Shown piece after piece: positions 40,902 to 49,204 of a DNA stretch of 64,000 bases. The stretch lies in NCBI GenBank assembly GCA_039029735.1, contig JBCCFL010000005.1, forward strand, positions 124,001 to 188,000. Direction: 5' to 3'. Both the position numbers and the translations under genes were made by a program. Below the pieces are notes generated by a model. It saw only the letters and a list, made by a program, of their open reading frames with translations, was not told the DNA's origin and searched no databases. The stretch comes from CADEDH01 sp039029735 (GTDB lineage: Bacteria > Actinomycetota > Acidimicrobiia > Acidimicrobiales > SZUA-35). The first letter of the stretch is position 1. Each line of letters begins with the position of its first letter.

Positions 40902-42220
40902 GCTGGCACCTCCTGGTCGTGGTCGAGGTCGACGTGGGGGGTTGGGTCGAGATCGAACCCGATCTCGACCACGTGGCGGCCCCCCACCTCGATCGTGGTG
41001 AGCGTTCCGTCGGCGGCGTCGGTGCGATCGGTGAGGGCCGTGAGGGACTCACGATCGATCCAACGATCGGACTCACCCTGAAGGACCACTCGACCGTCCC
41101 GCTCGGTGATCGCGACGTCGAGGTGACGACCACCAGCACGCTCGAGCGCCTCGACCAGCAGTCGCACGGTGAAGTAGAGCGTCTCTTCGATCCGGCGGGG
41201 AAGACGATCGGACACGCCAACGTCGAGCTGGAGCCGGAGGTTCTCGCTCAGCCGCAGCTGGCCAAGGGCTCGGTCCAAACCCTCGGCTTCGAGAACAGCG
41301 GGATAGAGCCCGTGCGCCGTGGCTCGAAGGGCATCGATGGCGGCCTGGCAGTCCGCCGCCAACTGCGACAGGTGGGTGGCCAGCTCGCCGTGAGCGTCAC
41401 GTGCGGCCATCGCCGCTGCGATGTCGAGCCTCACCTTCAAGGCGACGACGTGTTGCTGGGCACCATCGTGGAGATCGCGCTCCAGCCGGTGGCGCTCCGC
41501 GTCGCGAGCGGCCACCAGGCGGCGCCGAGAGGTGCGGAGTTCGTCGGCTCGATCTTGGAGCTCGGACTGCAGGCTGAGGTTGCGCAGCACCAGCCCTGAG
41601 TGGGCGGCCACATCCCGGAGCAAGTCGAGGTCGGCCGACGTGATCGGTACACCATCCGGCTTGACGAAGCTGAGCATCCCGAGGCTGTCATCACCGTCTC
41701 GAATCGAGGCCCCTGCCGCGTTGGCGCCCCGAGCCACTTCGCGCCGATGTGCCGTTGCCGGTACAGCACCGGCATCCGCAGGCCAGGAACTGTGGCTCCG
41801 GACCACGTCGCCGGAGCCCACCCAGACGGTGGCGTGGAGTGCGCCCGTGCCTTTCGCCACGAGGCGGGCCAGCACCTCTGGGCCGTGATCGGCGCTGTTC
41901 GAGAGCTGGGCCGTGAGCTGGGAGAGCACCTCCAGCGGCGTGGCCCGCTCTCCGTACATCAGCCGCTCGGCCGATCGGGCCAAGAGGCGACGGGTGGGCT
42001 CGAACGCGACAGCGACGATCGCAGTGGCGACCAACTCGGGAAGGAGGCTGTCGACCAACGCATCGGATCCGAGCCGGGCCACCAACCCGACGAGTACGTA
42101 CACGGCAGCGATCGATGCAACGAGACCAACGGAGGTGATCGCTCGCACGAGCAGCACGTCGACGTCGAGACGTCGCTCCCGGCGGCGTGAATCGAACCCC
42201 TGCTCCTGCTGCTCCCCCAC
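40898..42220 (-). CDS. Second histidine-kinase-like protein with acceptor His and degenerate ATPase domain, short membrane part
   Basis: Protein of about 440 aa. Only two hydrophobic segments remain, matching the last two helices of the longer relatives, followed by YGERATPLEVL, a GAF-like domain and a perfect H box LERDLHDGAQQHVVALK (His251). The ATPase domain is worn: Ala358 stands where the N-box Asn should be, the Glu is Leu354, and QGESDRWID replaces the glycine box. GTG 42220 is the likely start, but no clear ribosome site is seen and an internal GTG further on is possible. It is the upstream member of the second pair. Confidence 0.82.
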   Translation of the reverse strand: MGEQQEQGFDSRRRERRLDVDVLLVRAITSVGLVASIAAVYVLVGLVARLGSDALVDSLLPELVATAIVAVAFEPTRRLLARSAERLMYGERATPLEVLSQLTAQLSNSADHGPEVLARLVAKGTGALHATVWVGSGDVVRSHSSWPADAGAVPATAHRREVARGANAAGASIRDGDDSLGMLSFVKPDGVPITSADLDLLRDVAAHSGLVLRNLSLQSELQDRADELRTSRRRLVAARDAERHRLERDLHDGAQQHVVALKVRLDIAAAMAARDAHGELATHLSQLAADCQAAIDALRATAHGLYPAVLEAEGLDRALGQLRLSENLRLQLDVGVSDRLPRRIEETLYFTVRLLVEALERAGGRHLDVAITERDGRVVLQGESDRWIDRESLTALTDRTDAADGTLTTIEVGGRHVVEIGFDLDPTPHVDLDHDQEVPA

Positions 42221-42278
42221 AGGAGGCAGTCTCGCGGTCGAGCGATCCTGTCGCCACCGTGCCACCCAGACGACCGCG

Positions 42279-42294
42279 GTGTGGCTACCCCCAC
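42279..42294. promoter_or_regulatory. Palindromic element before the second kinase pair
   Basis: GTGTGGCTACCCCCAC is an imperfect palindrome (GTGNGG-N4-CCNCAC). Its reverse complement matches GTGGGGATAGCCACAC at 38646-38661 in 15 of 16 bases. It is 58 bases upstream of the kinase-like gene starting at 42220 and 94 bases before the divergent hydrolase. A perfect CCCACGTGGG palindrome (42290-42299) overlaps it. Confidence 0.5.
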
Positions 42295-42388
42295 GTGGGC
42301 GACACGTGCTCGCAACCTGGGCGCAGCCGGCATTGTCATGCTCATCTGTTCTCATGGACCCACTCGACGCGATGAGGCGGCGTAGCCC

Positions 42389-43324
42389 GTGACACAACAC
42401 CGCATCGATCGGTACCTGGCTGCCGAAGCCCGGATCTGGGATCGGCTCGGGGTGGCTCCGGTCGACCGCCGGGTGCCACTCGCGTCCGGGGGCGAGATCC
42501 GGGTGCAGGAACTCGGAGAGGGCCCACCGGTGGTGTTCATCCACGGCGGTTCGATCGCCGGCACGAGCTGGGCCCACCTCGCCGTCCGCCTGCAGGGTGT
42601 GCGGTGCATCCTCGTGGACCGCCCCGGTTGTGGCCTGTCCGACCCGATCGTGGGCTCGCCGCTGTCCGACCTGGCTGCAGTGGAGGCCTACGCCGATCGT
42701 CTGCTCACCGACGTGCTCGACGCGCTCGAGCTGCCCGCCGCGGCCGTGGCTGGCACCTCCTACGGGGGCTACTTCGCCTTCCGTGGTGCGGCGGCTGCGC
42801 CGGAGCGGGTGACGAGGCTGATCGAGTACAGCTGGCTCGTGGGCGCGCCCAGCGAGGGAGCGCCAGCGGCCGCCCGCATCGGCGCACTTCCTGGGGTGCA
42901 GACGCTGATGACGCGAGTGCCCATGACCCGCTCCATGGTGCGGTCGGCCCTCAAGGGTTTCGGACTGGGCAACGCGATCGAGAGCGGCGCCTTCGATGAC
43001 ACGATGCTCGACTGGGCCCACGCCTTGCTCCGGCACACGTCCACGTTGGCCAATGACCTGGCCTCGTCACCGAAGCTGTTCACGCCGATCCGCGGCCAGA
43101 ACCGAGCCGTACAGTTGACCGACGAACTGCTGGCCCAGCTCACGATGCCGGTGCTGTTCCTCTGGGGCGCCGACGATCCCAACGGCGGTGAGGCGATCGC
43201 CCGATCGTTCGCCCCACGCCTCCCCGACGCCGAGTTGGTGGTGATCGACGGCGCCGAACACGCCCCATGGCTCGACGCCCCCGAGATCTGCGGCGAGCGA
43301 ACCCAAGCCTTCCTCGACGCCTGA
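42389..43324 (+). CDS. Alpha/beta hydrolase
   Basis: Protein of 311 aa with the hydrolase fold. Oxyanion-side motif VVFIHGGSIAGTSW, nucleophile Ser in AGTSYGGYFAFRGA, Asp in FLWGADDPNGG and His in DGAEHAPWLD form a complete triad. No signal peptide is seen, so cytoplasmic. It starts with GTG at 42389. It is divergent from the second kinase pair and shares its intergenic region, so may be controlled with it. The substrate is unknown; esterase, epoxide hydrolase or C-C hydrolase roles are all possible. Confidence 0.85.
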   Translation: MTQHRIDRYLAAEARIWDRLGVAPVDRRVPLASGGEIRVQELGEGPPVVFIHGGSIAGTSWAHLAVRLQGVRCILVDRPGCGLSDPIVGSPLSDLAAVEAYADRLLTDVLDALELPAAAVAGTSYGGYFAFRGAAAAPERVTRLIEYSWLVGAPSEGAPAAARIGALPGVQTLMTRVPMTRSMVRSALKGFGLGNAIESGAFDDTMLDWAHALLRHTSTLANDLASSPKLFTPIRGQNRAVQLTDELLAQLTMPVLFLWGADDPNGGEAIARSFAPRLPDAELVVIDGAEHAPWLDAPEICGERTQAFLDA

Positions 43325-43360
43325 GCTCAACCCGGTCTCACCCAGGGGTGGCGGCCCGGC

Positions 43361-43912
43361 TCAGGCTGCCGTGCGGAACCGGTCCCAGAGCACGAGCATC
43401 GACGGCAGCACGAGCACCGACACCAACGCCGAGCCGATCACGGCCACCACGAGCAGCGCACCGAACTGCTGGAACGGAATCAGCGACGACAGCAGGAGCA
43501 CGGCGAACCCGATATCGGTGGTGAGCGCGGAGACCACCAGCGCTGCACCGGTGGTGGCGAGCGTGGCCGTCGCCGCCTCGGGGATGTCGAGGCCCTCTCG
43601 CCGCATGTCGAGATAGCGGTGTGTGATCACCACCGCCGCCACGGGAAGCACCGTGAGCACCCCGAACACCGGGCAAGCAGCGGCTGCGAGCATCGGTGTG
43701 AGGTCGGCGCCGACAGGAGCCACGAGATCCGGCCCGAGCCCGACAGCATCGGCTTCGGCTGCCACTGCCGCATCGAAGGTGGGACCGTCGGGGTCGATGA
43801 ACCCCTCGATGACGGTGAGGGGGGACGTGACCTGCATGATCCCGTCGGAACTCAGCACGCCGTCGACGTCGCCCAACTGAGCCGACGCCGATCGCGGCGG
43901 CCCCTGCGTCAA
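43361..43912 (-). pseudogene. C-terminal fragment of an MMPL/RND-type transporter
   Basis: 183 codons whose last ~110 residues resemble the final helices of an MMPL-type exporter: a helix with LTVLPVAAVVI, then THRYLDMRREGLDIPEAATATLATTGAALVVSALTTDIGFAVLL and QFGALLVVAVIGSALVSVLVLPSML. Complete members have about twelve helices and 700 or more residues; here only about four remain, and the divergent enoyl-CoA hydratase gene starts 75 bases upstream. The first ~70 residues show no family match. It is probably a remnant of a longer gene lost by deletion. A small functional membrane protein cannot be ruled out. Confidence 0.6.
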
Positions 43913-43987
43913 CGGCGGCGAGGCCGTCGAGGCTGATCACCACCGACGGTCTCGACCGCGCCAGAAGTGCCCACGTAGGCTCCGGCC

Positions 43988-44749
43988 ATGGCTGACATGA
44001 TCCAGGTCGAACTCGACGGCGCTGTCGCCGTGGTGACAATGGCCAAACCGCCCCACAATCTCATCGACGGTGCGTTCATCGACGCCCTGATCGATGCTTT
44101 CACGACTGCGCCTGACCGCGGGGCACGAGCGATCCTGCTCCAGAGCGCGATGAAGCACTTCTGCGCTGGCGCCGACGTCGACGGCTTCGGGGGTGACGGG
44201 GCCCGGAGCCGGCCGGCGGCTGAGGTGCTGTCGGCCCTCGAAGGGGTACCGATTCCGACCGTCGCAGCCGTGCATGGCCTGGCCCTCGGCGGTGGGTTCG
44301 AGCTGGCGTTGGCGTGTGACTTCATCGTCGCCAGCGCAGATGCCCGGCTCGGGCTGGTGGAGTCGACGCTCGGGCTGGCCCCGCTCCTCGGGGGTGTGCA
44401 GCGTGTGGTGGAGCGGGCGGGCACCGCTCGGGGCAAGGAGATCGCCATGTTCGGCCGGCGGCACGACCCCGCCGCACTCGAACGGTGGGGGGTGGTCAAC
44501 CTCGTGGTGGCCGATGCCGAACTCCCAGAGGCGTCCCGCTCCTGGGCACGACAGCTGGCGGCCGGGCCAACGGTCTCCTATGGCGCCATCAAGCGACTGG
44601 CGGGCGTCGCGGCCACCGATGGCGTGGCGGCCGCCGACGCGATCCAGGAGGCTGCGGTCGAGGCGGTCTGGGCGTCGGACGATCTGCAGACCGGGCTGAC
44701 GGCCTTCGCCGAGACCGGGCCTGGCACCGCCATCTTCCTCGGTCAGTAG
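43988..44749 (+). CDS. Enoyl-CoA hydratase/isomerase family protein
   Basis: Crotonase-fold enzyme of 253 aa. The CoA and oxyanion-hole regions are HFCAGADVDGF and AAVHGLALGGGFELALACDFIVAS. The catalytic-acid region reads ARLGLVESTLGLAPLLGGVQRVV with one glutamate in LVES. The second acid of typical hydratases is not obvious, so isomerase or another crotonase activity is equally likely. The CoA-transferase gene follows after 9 bases with AGGAGG, so both act on CoA thioesters in one small operon. Confidence 0.87.
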   Translation: MADMIQVELDGAVAVVTMAKPPHNLIDGAFIDALIDAFTTAPDRGARAILLQSAMKHFCAGADVDGFGGDGARSRPAAEVLSALEGVPIPTVAAVHGLALGGGFELALACDFIVASADARLGLVESTLGLAPLLGGVQRVVERAGTARGKEIAMFGRRHDPAALERWGVVNLVVADAELPEASRSWARQLAAGPTVSYGAIKRLAGVAATDGVAAADAIQEAAVEAVWASDDLQTGLTAFAETGPGTAIFLGQ

Positions 44750-44758
44750 GAGGCGACG

Positions 44759-46009
44759 ATGACCACCCACTCACGCACTGAGACCCCACCGTCGCCAGCG
44801 CCGCTGGCCGGTATCCGGGTTGTTGACTTCACCCGGGTGCTCGCTGGCCCCCACTGCACCAAGACGTTGCGGGACCTCGGGGCCGAGGTGATCAAGGTCG
44901 AGCCACCAGCAGGCGACACCGGGCGAAGCGGGCAGCCACACGTGGGGCCGATGTCGCTCTACTTCGCACAGCAGAACTCGGGAAAGCGCGCGATCAGCCT
45001 CGATCTGAACGTGGCCGAGGCCCGAGCCGTGATCGCCGATCTCTGCGCAACCGCCGACATCATCGTCGAGAACTTCCGACCGGGCACGCTCGATCGATTC
45101 GGGCTCGGGTACGCGGATGTCTGCCAACACAACCCCCATGTGATCTTCGTGTCGATCAGCGGGTACGGGCAGCGGGGGCCATGGCGGAACCGGCCTGCGT
45201 TCGCGCCAACGGTGCAGGCCGAGTCGGGCTTCACCGACATCATCACGCGCCACTACGGCGACGTGCTCAGCACCGTCACCAACGACGCCTACAACCACGC
45301 CGACGTGTACACGGGGCTGCAGGGCGTGATCGCCACGCTGGCAGCCCTTGCCCATCGTGAGCGAACCGGCGAAGGCCAGTACGTGGATGTGGCGATGGCG
45401 GCGGCGATGCTCGCCGTGAACGATCGGGTGAGCTACGAGTTGGCCGACATCGACGTGGAGGGCGAGCCACTGGCGTTGAGCGCGCCGGAATCACCGGTGT
45501 TCGAACTCGCCGACGGCCGCCACATCACGATCGCCGCCAGCCCCGTGTCGACGTTCGTGTTCCAGCGCTACTGCGCCATGATGCGCCGCAACGATCTGCT
45601 CCTCGACGCCCGCTTCGTGACGGCAGATCTGCGCCGGGAGAACTGGGCCGATCTGCACGCCGAGATCCGGGCCTGGGTCATGACATTCCGCACGCTGGAG
45701 GATCTGGAGGCGCAGGTGAGCGAGGCTGGGCTGGCGGTCGGCACCATCCGCACGGTGCGCGAGATCGCCGAGTCGGAGTGGGCTGAGGACCGGGGAGCAA
45801 TCCGTGAAGTGGACGACCGAGCGGGCGGCACGGCCCGCATGCCGGCACCGCCGTGGATCTTCAGTCAGTCGGGCCTGCCGGATGCAGGGCTGCCTCCGTT
45901 CCAGGGCGAGCACAACGACGAGGTGCTCCTCGAGTTGGGCCTCGACGGCGACGGCATCGCCGCCCTCCGGGGAACGGGGGCCCTCACCGACCGGACACCT
46001 CGGGGATAG
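44759..46009 (+). CDS. CaiB/BaiF-family protein with catalytic Asp position occupied by Ala
   Basis: Protein of 416 aa with the family III CoA-transferase fold: GIRVVDFTRVLAGPHCTKTLRDLGAEVIKVEPP, NSGKRAISLDL, SISGYGQRGPW. At the site where the family nucleophile is found (F/Y-D before QAxxG, as in oxalate CoA-transferase Frc), this protein reads PAFAPTVQAESG, with Ala in place of Asp. The protein at 27630-28823 keeps Asp there. It may belong to a family branch with another mechanism, or act as a CoA-binding lyase or racemase. Coupled to the hydratase-like gene. Confidence 0.85.
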   Translation: MTTHSRTETPPSPAPLAGIRVVDFTRVLAGPHCTKTLRDLGAEVIKVEPPAGDTGRSGQPHVGPMSLYFAQQNSGKRAISLDLNVAEARAVIADLCATADIIVENFRPGTLDRFGLGYADVCQHNPHVIFVSISGYGQRGPWRNRPAFAPTVQAESGFTDIITRHYGDVLSTVTNDAYNHADVYTGLQGVIATLAALAHRERTGEGQYVDVAMAAAMLAVNDRVSYELADIDVEGEPLALSAPESPVFELADGRHITIAASPVSTFVFQRYCAMMRRNDLLLDARFVTADLRRENWADLHAEIRAWVMTFRTLEDLEAQVSEAGLAVGTIRTVREIAESEWAEDRGAIREVDDRAGGTARMPAPPWIFSQSGLPDAGLPPFQGEHNDEVLLELGLDGDGIAALRGTGALTDRTPRG

Positions 46010-46016
46010 ACAGGCG

Positions 46017-48281
46017 TTAGGACGGCGCATCCTCGGGCAGCAGGCCGAGATCCACCGCCCGATCGACGATCGATTCGCGCCCCGACACGCCCAACTTGTG
46101 GCGAATCGACGTGAGGTGCGTCTTGATCGTGTTCTCCGACACGTGGAGCTGACCCGCCAGCTCCCGCCGCGACAAACCGTGAGGCAACAACACGAGGACG
46201 GCCTGTTCGCGGTCGGTCAGCTCACGGGCGCCAACGGGGAGGTCCGGCTGATCGCGGGCCACGAACCGGATCTGGTTCTCTGTGGCGCGGATCCGGTCGT
46301 CGAACCGTGCATCGGGTAGCCCCTCGGTGATCGCCCGGGCAGTGCGGACTGCGGCCCGTGCCGCGTCGCGGTCACCAGCGAGATGGTGAAGACGAGCCTG
46401 CTGAAGCTCGACTGCCGCCTCGTACAGCGGCTCGCGTCGATAGTCGAGCATGCGACGAGCGGCCGCAATCGCGTCGGTGGCGTCGCCGGGCCGGCCCAGA
46501 TCGGCGAGCGCGATCGACCGAGCGAGGTGGGCCAGCGTCGGCTGGTACGGCCGCTCATCGTCGCCCCGGACAAGGCCAAGCGTCTGGTCGCCGAGGGCGA
46601 GGGCCAAGTCGGCGTTGCCCGACTCGGCCTCGATGAGCGCAAGGTAGGACTGACCGAACACGATCTCCAGGGCCAACCCGTTGGTGCGGGAGATGGCGAC
46701 CGCAGCCTGGAGCTCGGTGCGGGCCCGGTCGGGCTCGCCCGCCCAGTAGGCGGCCGCCGCACCGACGGTCATCGCAGCCCCGTAGCCGCCCTGACGGGTG
46801 ATCACCCATCCGTCATCGAGCCCGTCGTCGGCCGGGGCGGCCGATGCGAGCGCATCTCGACCCGCCGCCACCATGGCACCCACGTCGCCGTCGTGGCGAG
46901 CCCGATGGGACCGGATGGAGGCCTCCTGGCTCGCCAGCAGCGACTGATCCCGGGGCCCGGCCAGTTCGGCGGCGACGCCGAGCCATCGGTCCATGTCGGC
47001 GTACATGCGGAGGTTGAGCATCGCCCAGGCCATGAGGAGCGCAGTGTCGGTGTTGGCGCCACCGATGCGACGGAGTCCCTCCACCCAGGAGCTGATGGTG
47101 GCGAAGTGGCCGGCGTTGGCGTAGTGGATGGCGCACTCCGACACGAGCCGTTGCGCCCGATCGGCGGTACCGGCGGCGATCGCATGGCTGATGGCCTCGT
47201 CGCTGTCGCCGTTGCCCTCGTACCAACGCGACGCTCGATCGTGGAGGTCGTGCAGCACGTCGGGGTGTTCAGCGGCAAGGGCCGAGCCGAGGTGCTCGCG
47301 GAACAGGGGATGGAAGCGGAACACCGTCGCTGCCTCGTCGAGGGCAGCGGTGAACACGTTGGCGGCCACCAGCCGGCGAAGGAGCCCGAGGCTGCCTACG
47401 TGGCCGGTGAGCTGGTCGCAGAGATCGGGATGCAGCACCGACACCACGCTGCAGGCCAACACGAAGGCCCGGAGTTCCTCGTCGAGCCCGTCCATGGCCT
47501 CGGTGCCCAGATACTCGGTGAGGCGACGGGTGTCGCCGGTGAACCGGGCGAGCTGGGCGTCGACGTCGGTGCCATCACGGAGGGCGAGCCCTGCGAGGTA
47601 CAGCCCCGCCGGCCACCCCTCGGTTCGCTCGCCAAGCGCAGCCAGCTGCGCCGGGCTGAGGTGGTCGACGCCGAACGTCGCAGCCAGCAGGTCGGCTGAT
47701 TCGTCGACGCCGAACGCGAGATCGGCCACTCGGGCCTCAGACAGGCGACCTGCGCTGCGCAGCCGACCAACTGGCAACGGCAGGTCGCCTCTCGACGTGC
47801 ACACGATCCGCAGGTTCGACGGAGGGTGGCGGAGCCACTCCCCCAGCGGCGCCGCCGTCTCGTCGCTCACGGTGTGCAGATCGTCGAGCACGAGCGTCAC
47901 CGCCTGGGCATGCGCTTCGACCGCCGACCGGAGAGACGTCGTCGCCAGGGTGAGGTCGGCGGCGGCGTCGGCCAGGCGGGCGTAGGTGCCCTCGGCGCCG
48001 ACGACGCCAGCGCCCGAGAGGGCGGCGGCGAGGTAGGTCCAGAACCGGACCGGCTCGTCATCGGCCGGTTCCAGCGCCACCCACGCCGTTGGCGCACCGA
48101 GACGCTGGGCCACCTGCACCGCCGCTGTGGTCTTGCCGTACCCGGCCGGAGCCACGATGGCCGTGAGCGCCACACCCGGGCGAGCAAGCGCATCGATCAG
48201 TTCGGGGCGCGCCAACGACCGATCGGAGAGGATCGGGGGTGACAACTTGGCCCAGATCAGTGGAATCGGCGGCGCAGCCAT
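46017..48281 (-). CDS. MalT-type large ATP-binding LuxR regulator
   Basis: Protein of 754 aa. An NTPase domain at the N-terminus has Walker A APAGYGKTT and Walker B-like VTLVLDDLHTVS; a winged helix region follows (WPAGLYLAGLALRDG), then tetratricopeptide-like repeats through the middle. A C-terminal LuxR HTH (LTDREQAVLVLLPHGLSRRELAGQLHVSENTIKTHLTSIRHKL) is complete. Such regulators switch on with an inducer plus ATP. Its own upstream region holds three in-phase 17-bp repeats at 48317-48367, a likely binding site. The divergent neighbour is a sulfotransferase-like gene. Confidence 0.92.
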   Translation of the reverse strand: MAAPPIPLIWAKLSPPILSDRSLARPELIDALARPGVALTAIVAPAGYGKTTAAVQVAQRLGAPTAWVALEPADDEPVRFWTYLAAALSGAGVVGAEGTYARLADAAADLTLATTSLRSAVEAHAQAVTLVLDDLHTVSDETAAPLGEWLRHPPSNLRIVCTSRGDLPLPVGRLRSAGRLSEARVADLAFGVDESADLLAATFGVDHLSPAQLAALGERTEGWPAGLYLAGLALRDGTDVDAQLARFTGDTRRLTEYLGTEAMDGLDEELRAFVLACSVVSVLHPDLCDQLTGHVGSLGLLRRLVAANVFTAALDEAATVFRFHPLFREHLGSALAAEHPDVLHDLHDRASRWYEGNGDSDEAISHAIAAGTADRAQRLVSECAIHYANAGHFATISSWVEGLRRIGGANTDTALLMAWAMLNLRMYADMDRWLGVAAELAGPRDQSLLASQEASIRSHRARHDGDVGAMVAAGRDALASAAPADDGLDDGWVITRQGGYGAAMTVGAAAAYWAGEPDRARTELQAAVAISRTNGLALEIVFGQSYLALIEAESGNADLALALGDQTLGLVRGDDERPYQPTLAHLARSIALADLGRPGDATDAIAAARRMLDYRREPLYEAAVELQQARLHHLAGDRDAARAAVRTARAITEGLPDARFDDRIRATENQIRFVARDQPDLPVGARELTDREQAVLVLLPHGLSRRELAGQLHVSENTIKTHLTSIRHKLGVSGRESIVDRAVDLGLLPEDAPS

Positions 48282-48316
48282 TGCCCTCCATGGTGCCCGG
48301 TGCGGATGCGTCGGGG

Positions 48317-48367
48317 TATCACCCGTTCGCCGGTATCACCCGTTCCCTGCTCTCACCCGTTCGCCGG
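48317..48367. repeat. Three consecutive 17-bp direct repeats in the divergent promoter region
   Basis: Units 48317-48333 (TATCACCCGTTCGCCGG), 48334-48350 (TATCACCCGTTCCCTGC) and 48351-48367 (TCTCACCCGTTCGCCGG) share the core TCACCCGTTC at exact 17-base spacing. They lie 36 bases before the MalT-type regulator start and 27 bases before the sulfotransferase-like start. The layout suits a multimeric regulator binding in a row. Confidence 0.75.
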
Positions 48368-48394
48368 TGTCGCCTGGCTGCCTACGATGCCGGC

Positions 48395-49108
48395 ATGGCG
48401 ATCTATGCGCTCTGGAGCAGCACACGGTCGCGTTCCACGGCGTTCTTCCGCTCCATGATCGAACGCGGCGACATGGTGTGCAGCCACGAGCCGTTCTCGG
48501 ACCTGACCGCCCTCGGCGAGACTGATGTGGCGGGACGGCCGTTCACCTCGACCGGCGAGTTCATGCGGTGGCTGCGCCACGACACGCGCGACATCGGTGT
48601 CTTCATCAAGGACACGCCCAACCCCCGACACGCACCACTCGTCGAGCAGGCGTGGTTCGTCGAGCACGCGCACCACACGTTCCTCATTCGCCGCCCCGAG
48701 GAAGTGGCAGCGTCGTTCTACGCGATCGAAGGCACGGCGTCGGCGCAGTCGATCGGCCTGGAGTATGTGCATCGCCTCTGGGATCTGACGCGCCAGTCGG
48801 CCTCCGTTGCTCCGCTCGTGATCGACGCCGATGATCTGCTCACGCGGCCAGCGCAGACCATGGCCGCATGGTGCCACGCCGCCGGGCTGGCGTTCATCGA
48901 GCAGGCGCTCCGGTGGGATTCCGGCGACCGTTCCGAATGGCGGCGCTCTGCCCGATGGCATGTGGACGTTGCGGCGAGTGACGGGTTCCACGGGCGCGTC
49001 AGACGGTATGAGGTGACGGTCGACAACTCGCCGCAGTTGGCCGAGGCCGCGGCCCACAACCGGCCCTTCTACGAGGCCCTGTACGCCGAACGGCTCCGGA
49101 TTGGGTGA
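48395..49108 (+). CDS. Sulfotransferase-like protein
   Basis: Protein of 237 aa. The N-terminus YALWSSTRSRSTAFFRSMIERGD matches the 5'-phosphosulfate-binding loop region of sulfotransferase-fold proteins, with Arg and Ser/Thr residues for PAPS. A second helix with FLIRRPEEVAASFYAI matches the 3'-phosphate-binding block. Later YEVTVDNSPQLAEAAAHNRPFYEAL resembles the terminal part of the family. ATG 48395 gives the loop at its usual place at the N-terminus. The acceptor is unknown; some family members act on amines, others only bind nucleotide. It shares a repeat-bearing promoter with the MalT-type regulator. Confidence 0.8.
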   Translation: MAIYALWSSTRSRSTAFFRSMIERGDMVCSHEPFSDLTALGETDVAGRPFTSTGEFMRWLRHDTRDIGVFIKDTPNPRHAPLVEQAWFVEHAHHTFLIRRPEEVAASFYAIEGTASAQSIGLEYVHRLWDLTRQSASVAPLVIDADDLLTRPAQTMAAWCHAAGLAFIEQALRWDSGDRSEWRRSARWHVDVAASDGFHGRVRRYEVTVDNSPQLAEAAAHNRPFYEALYAERLRIG

Positions 49109-49204
49109 TTGGCCTGGGCGGGCGATGTCGGATCCCGCCCGCTGCGTTTGGCTGGGAACCCGAGGCGGCGCACCCGCTCCGCCCTCAGCCAAGGAGCGAA
49201 TGCA

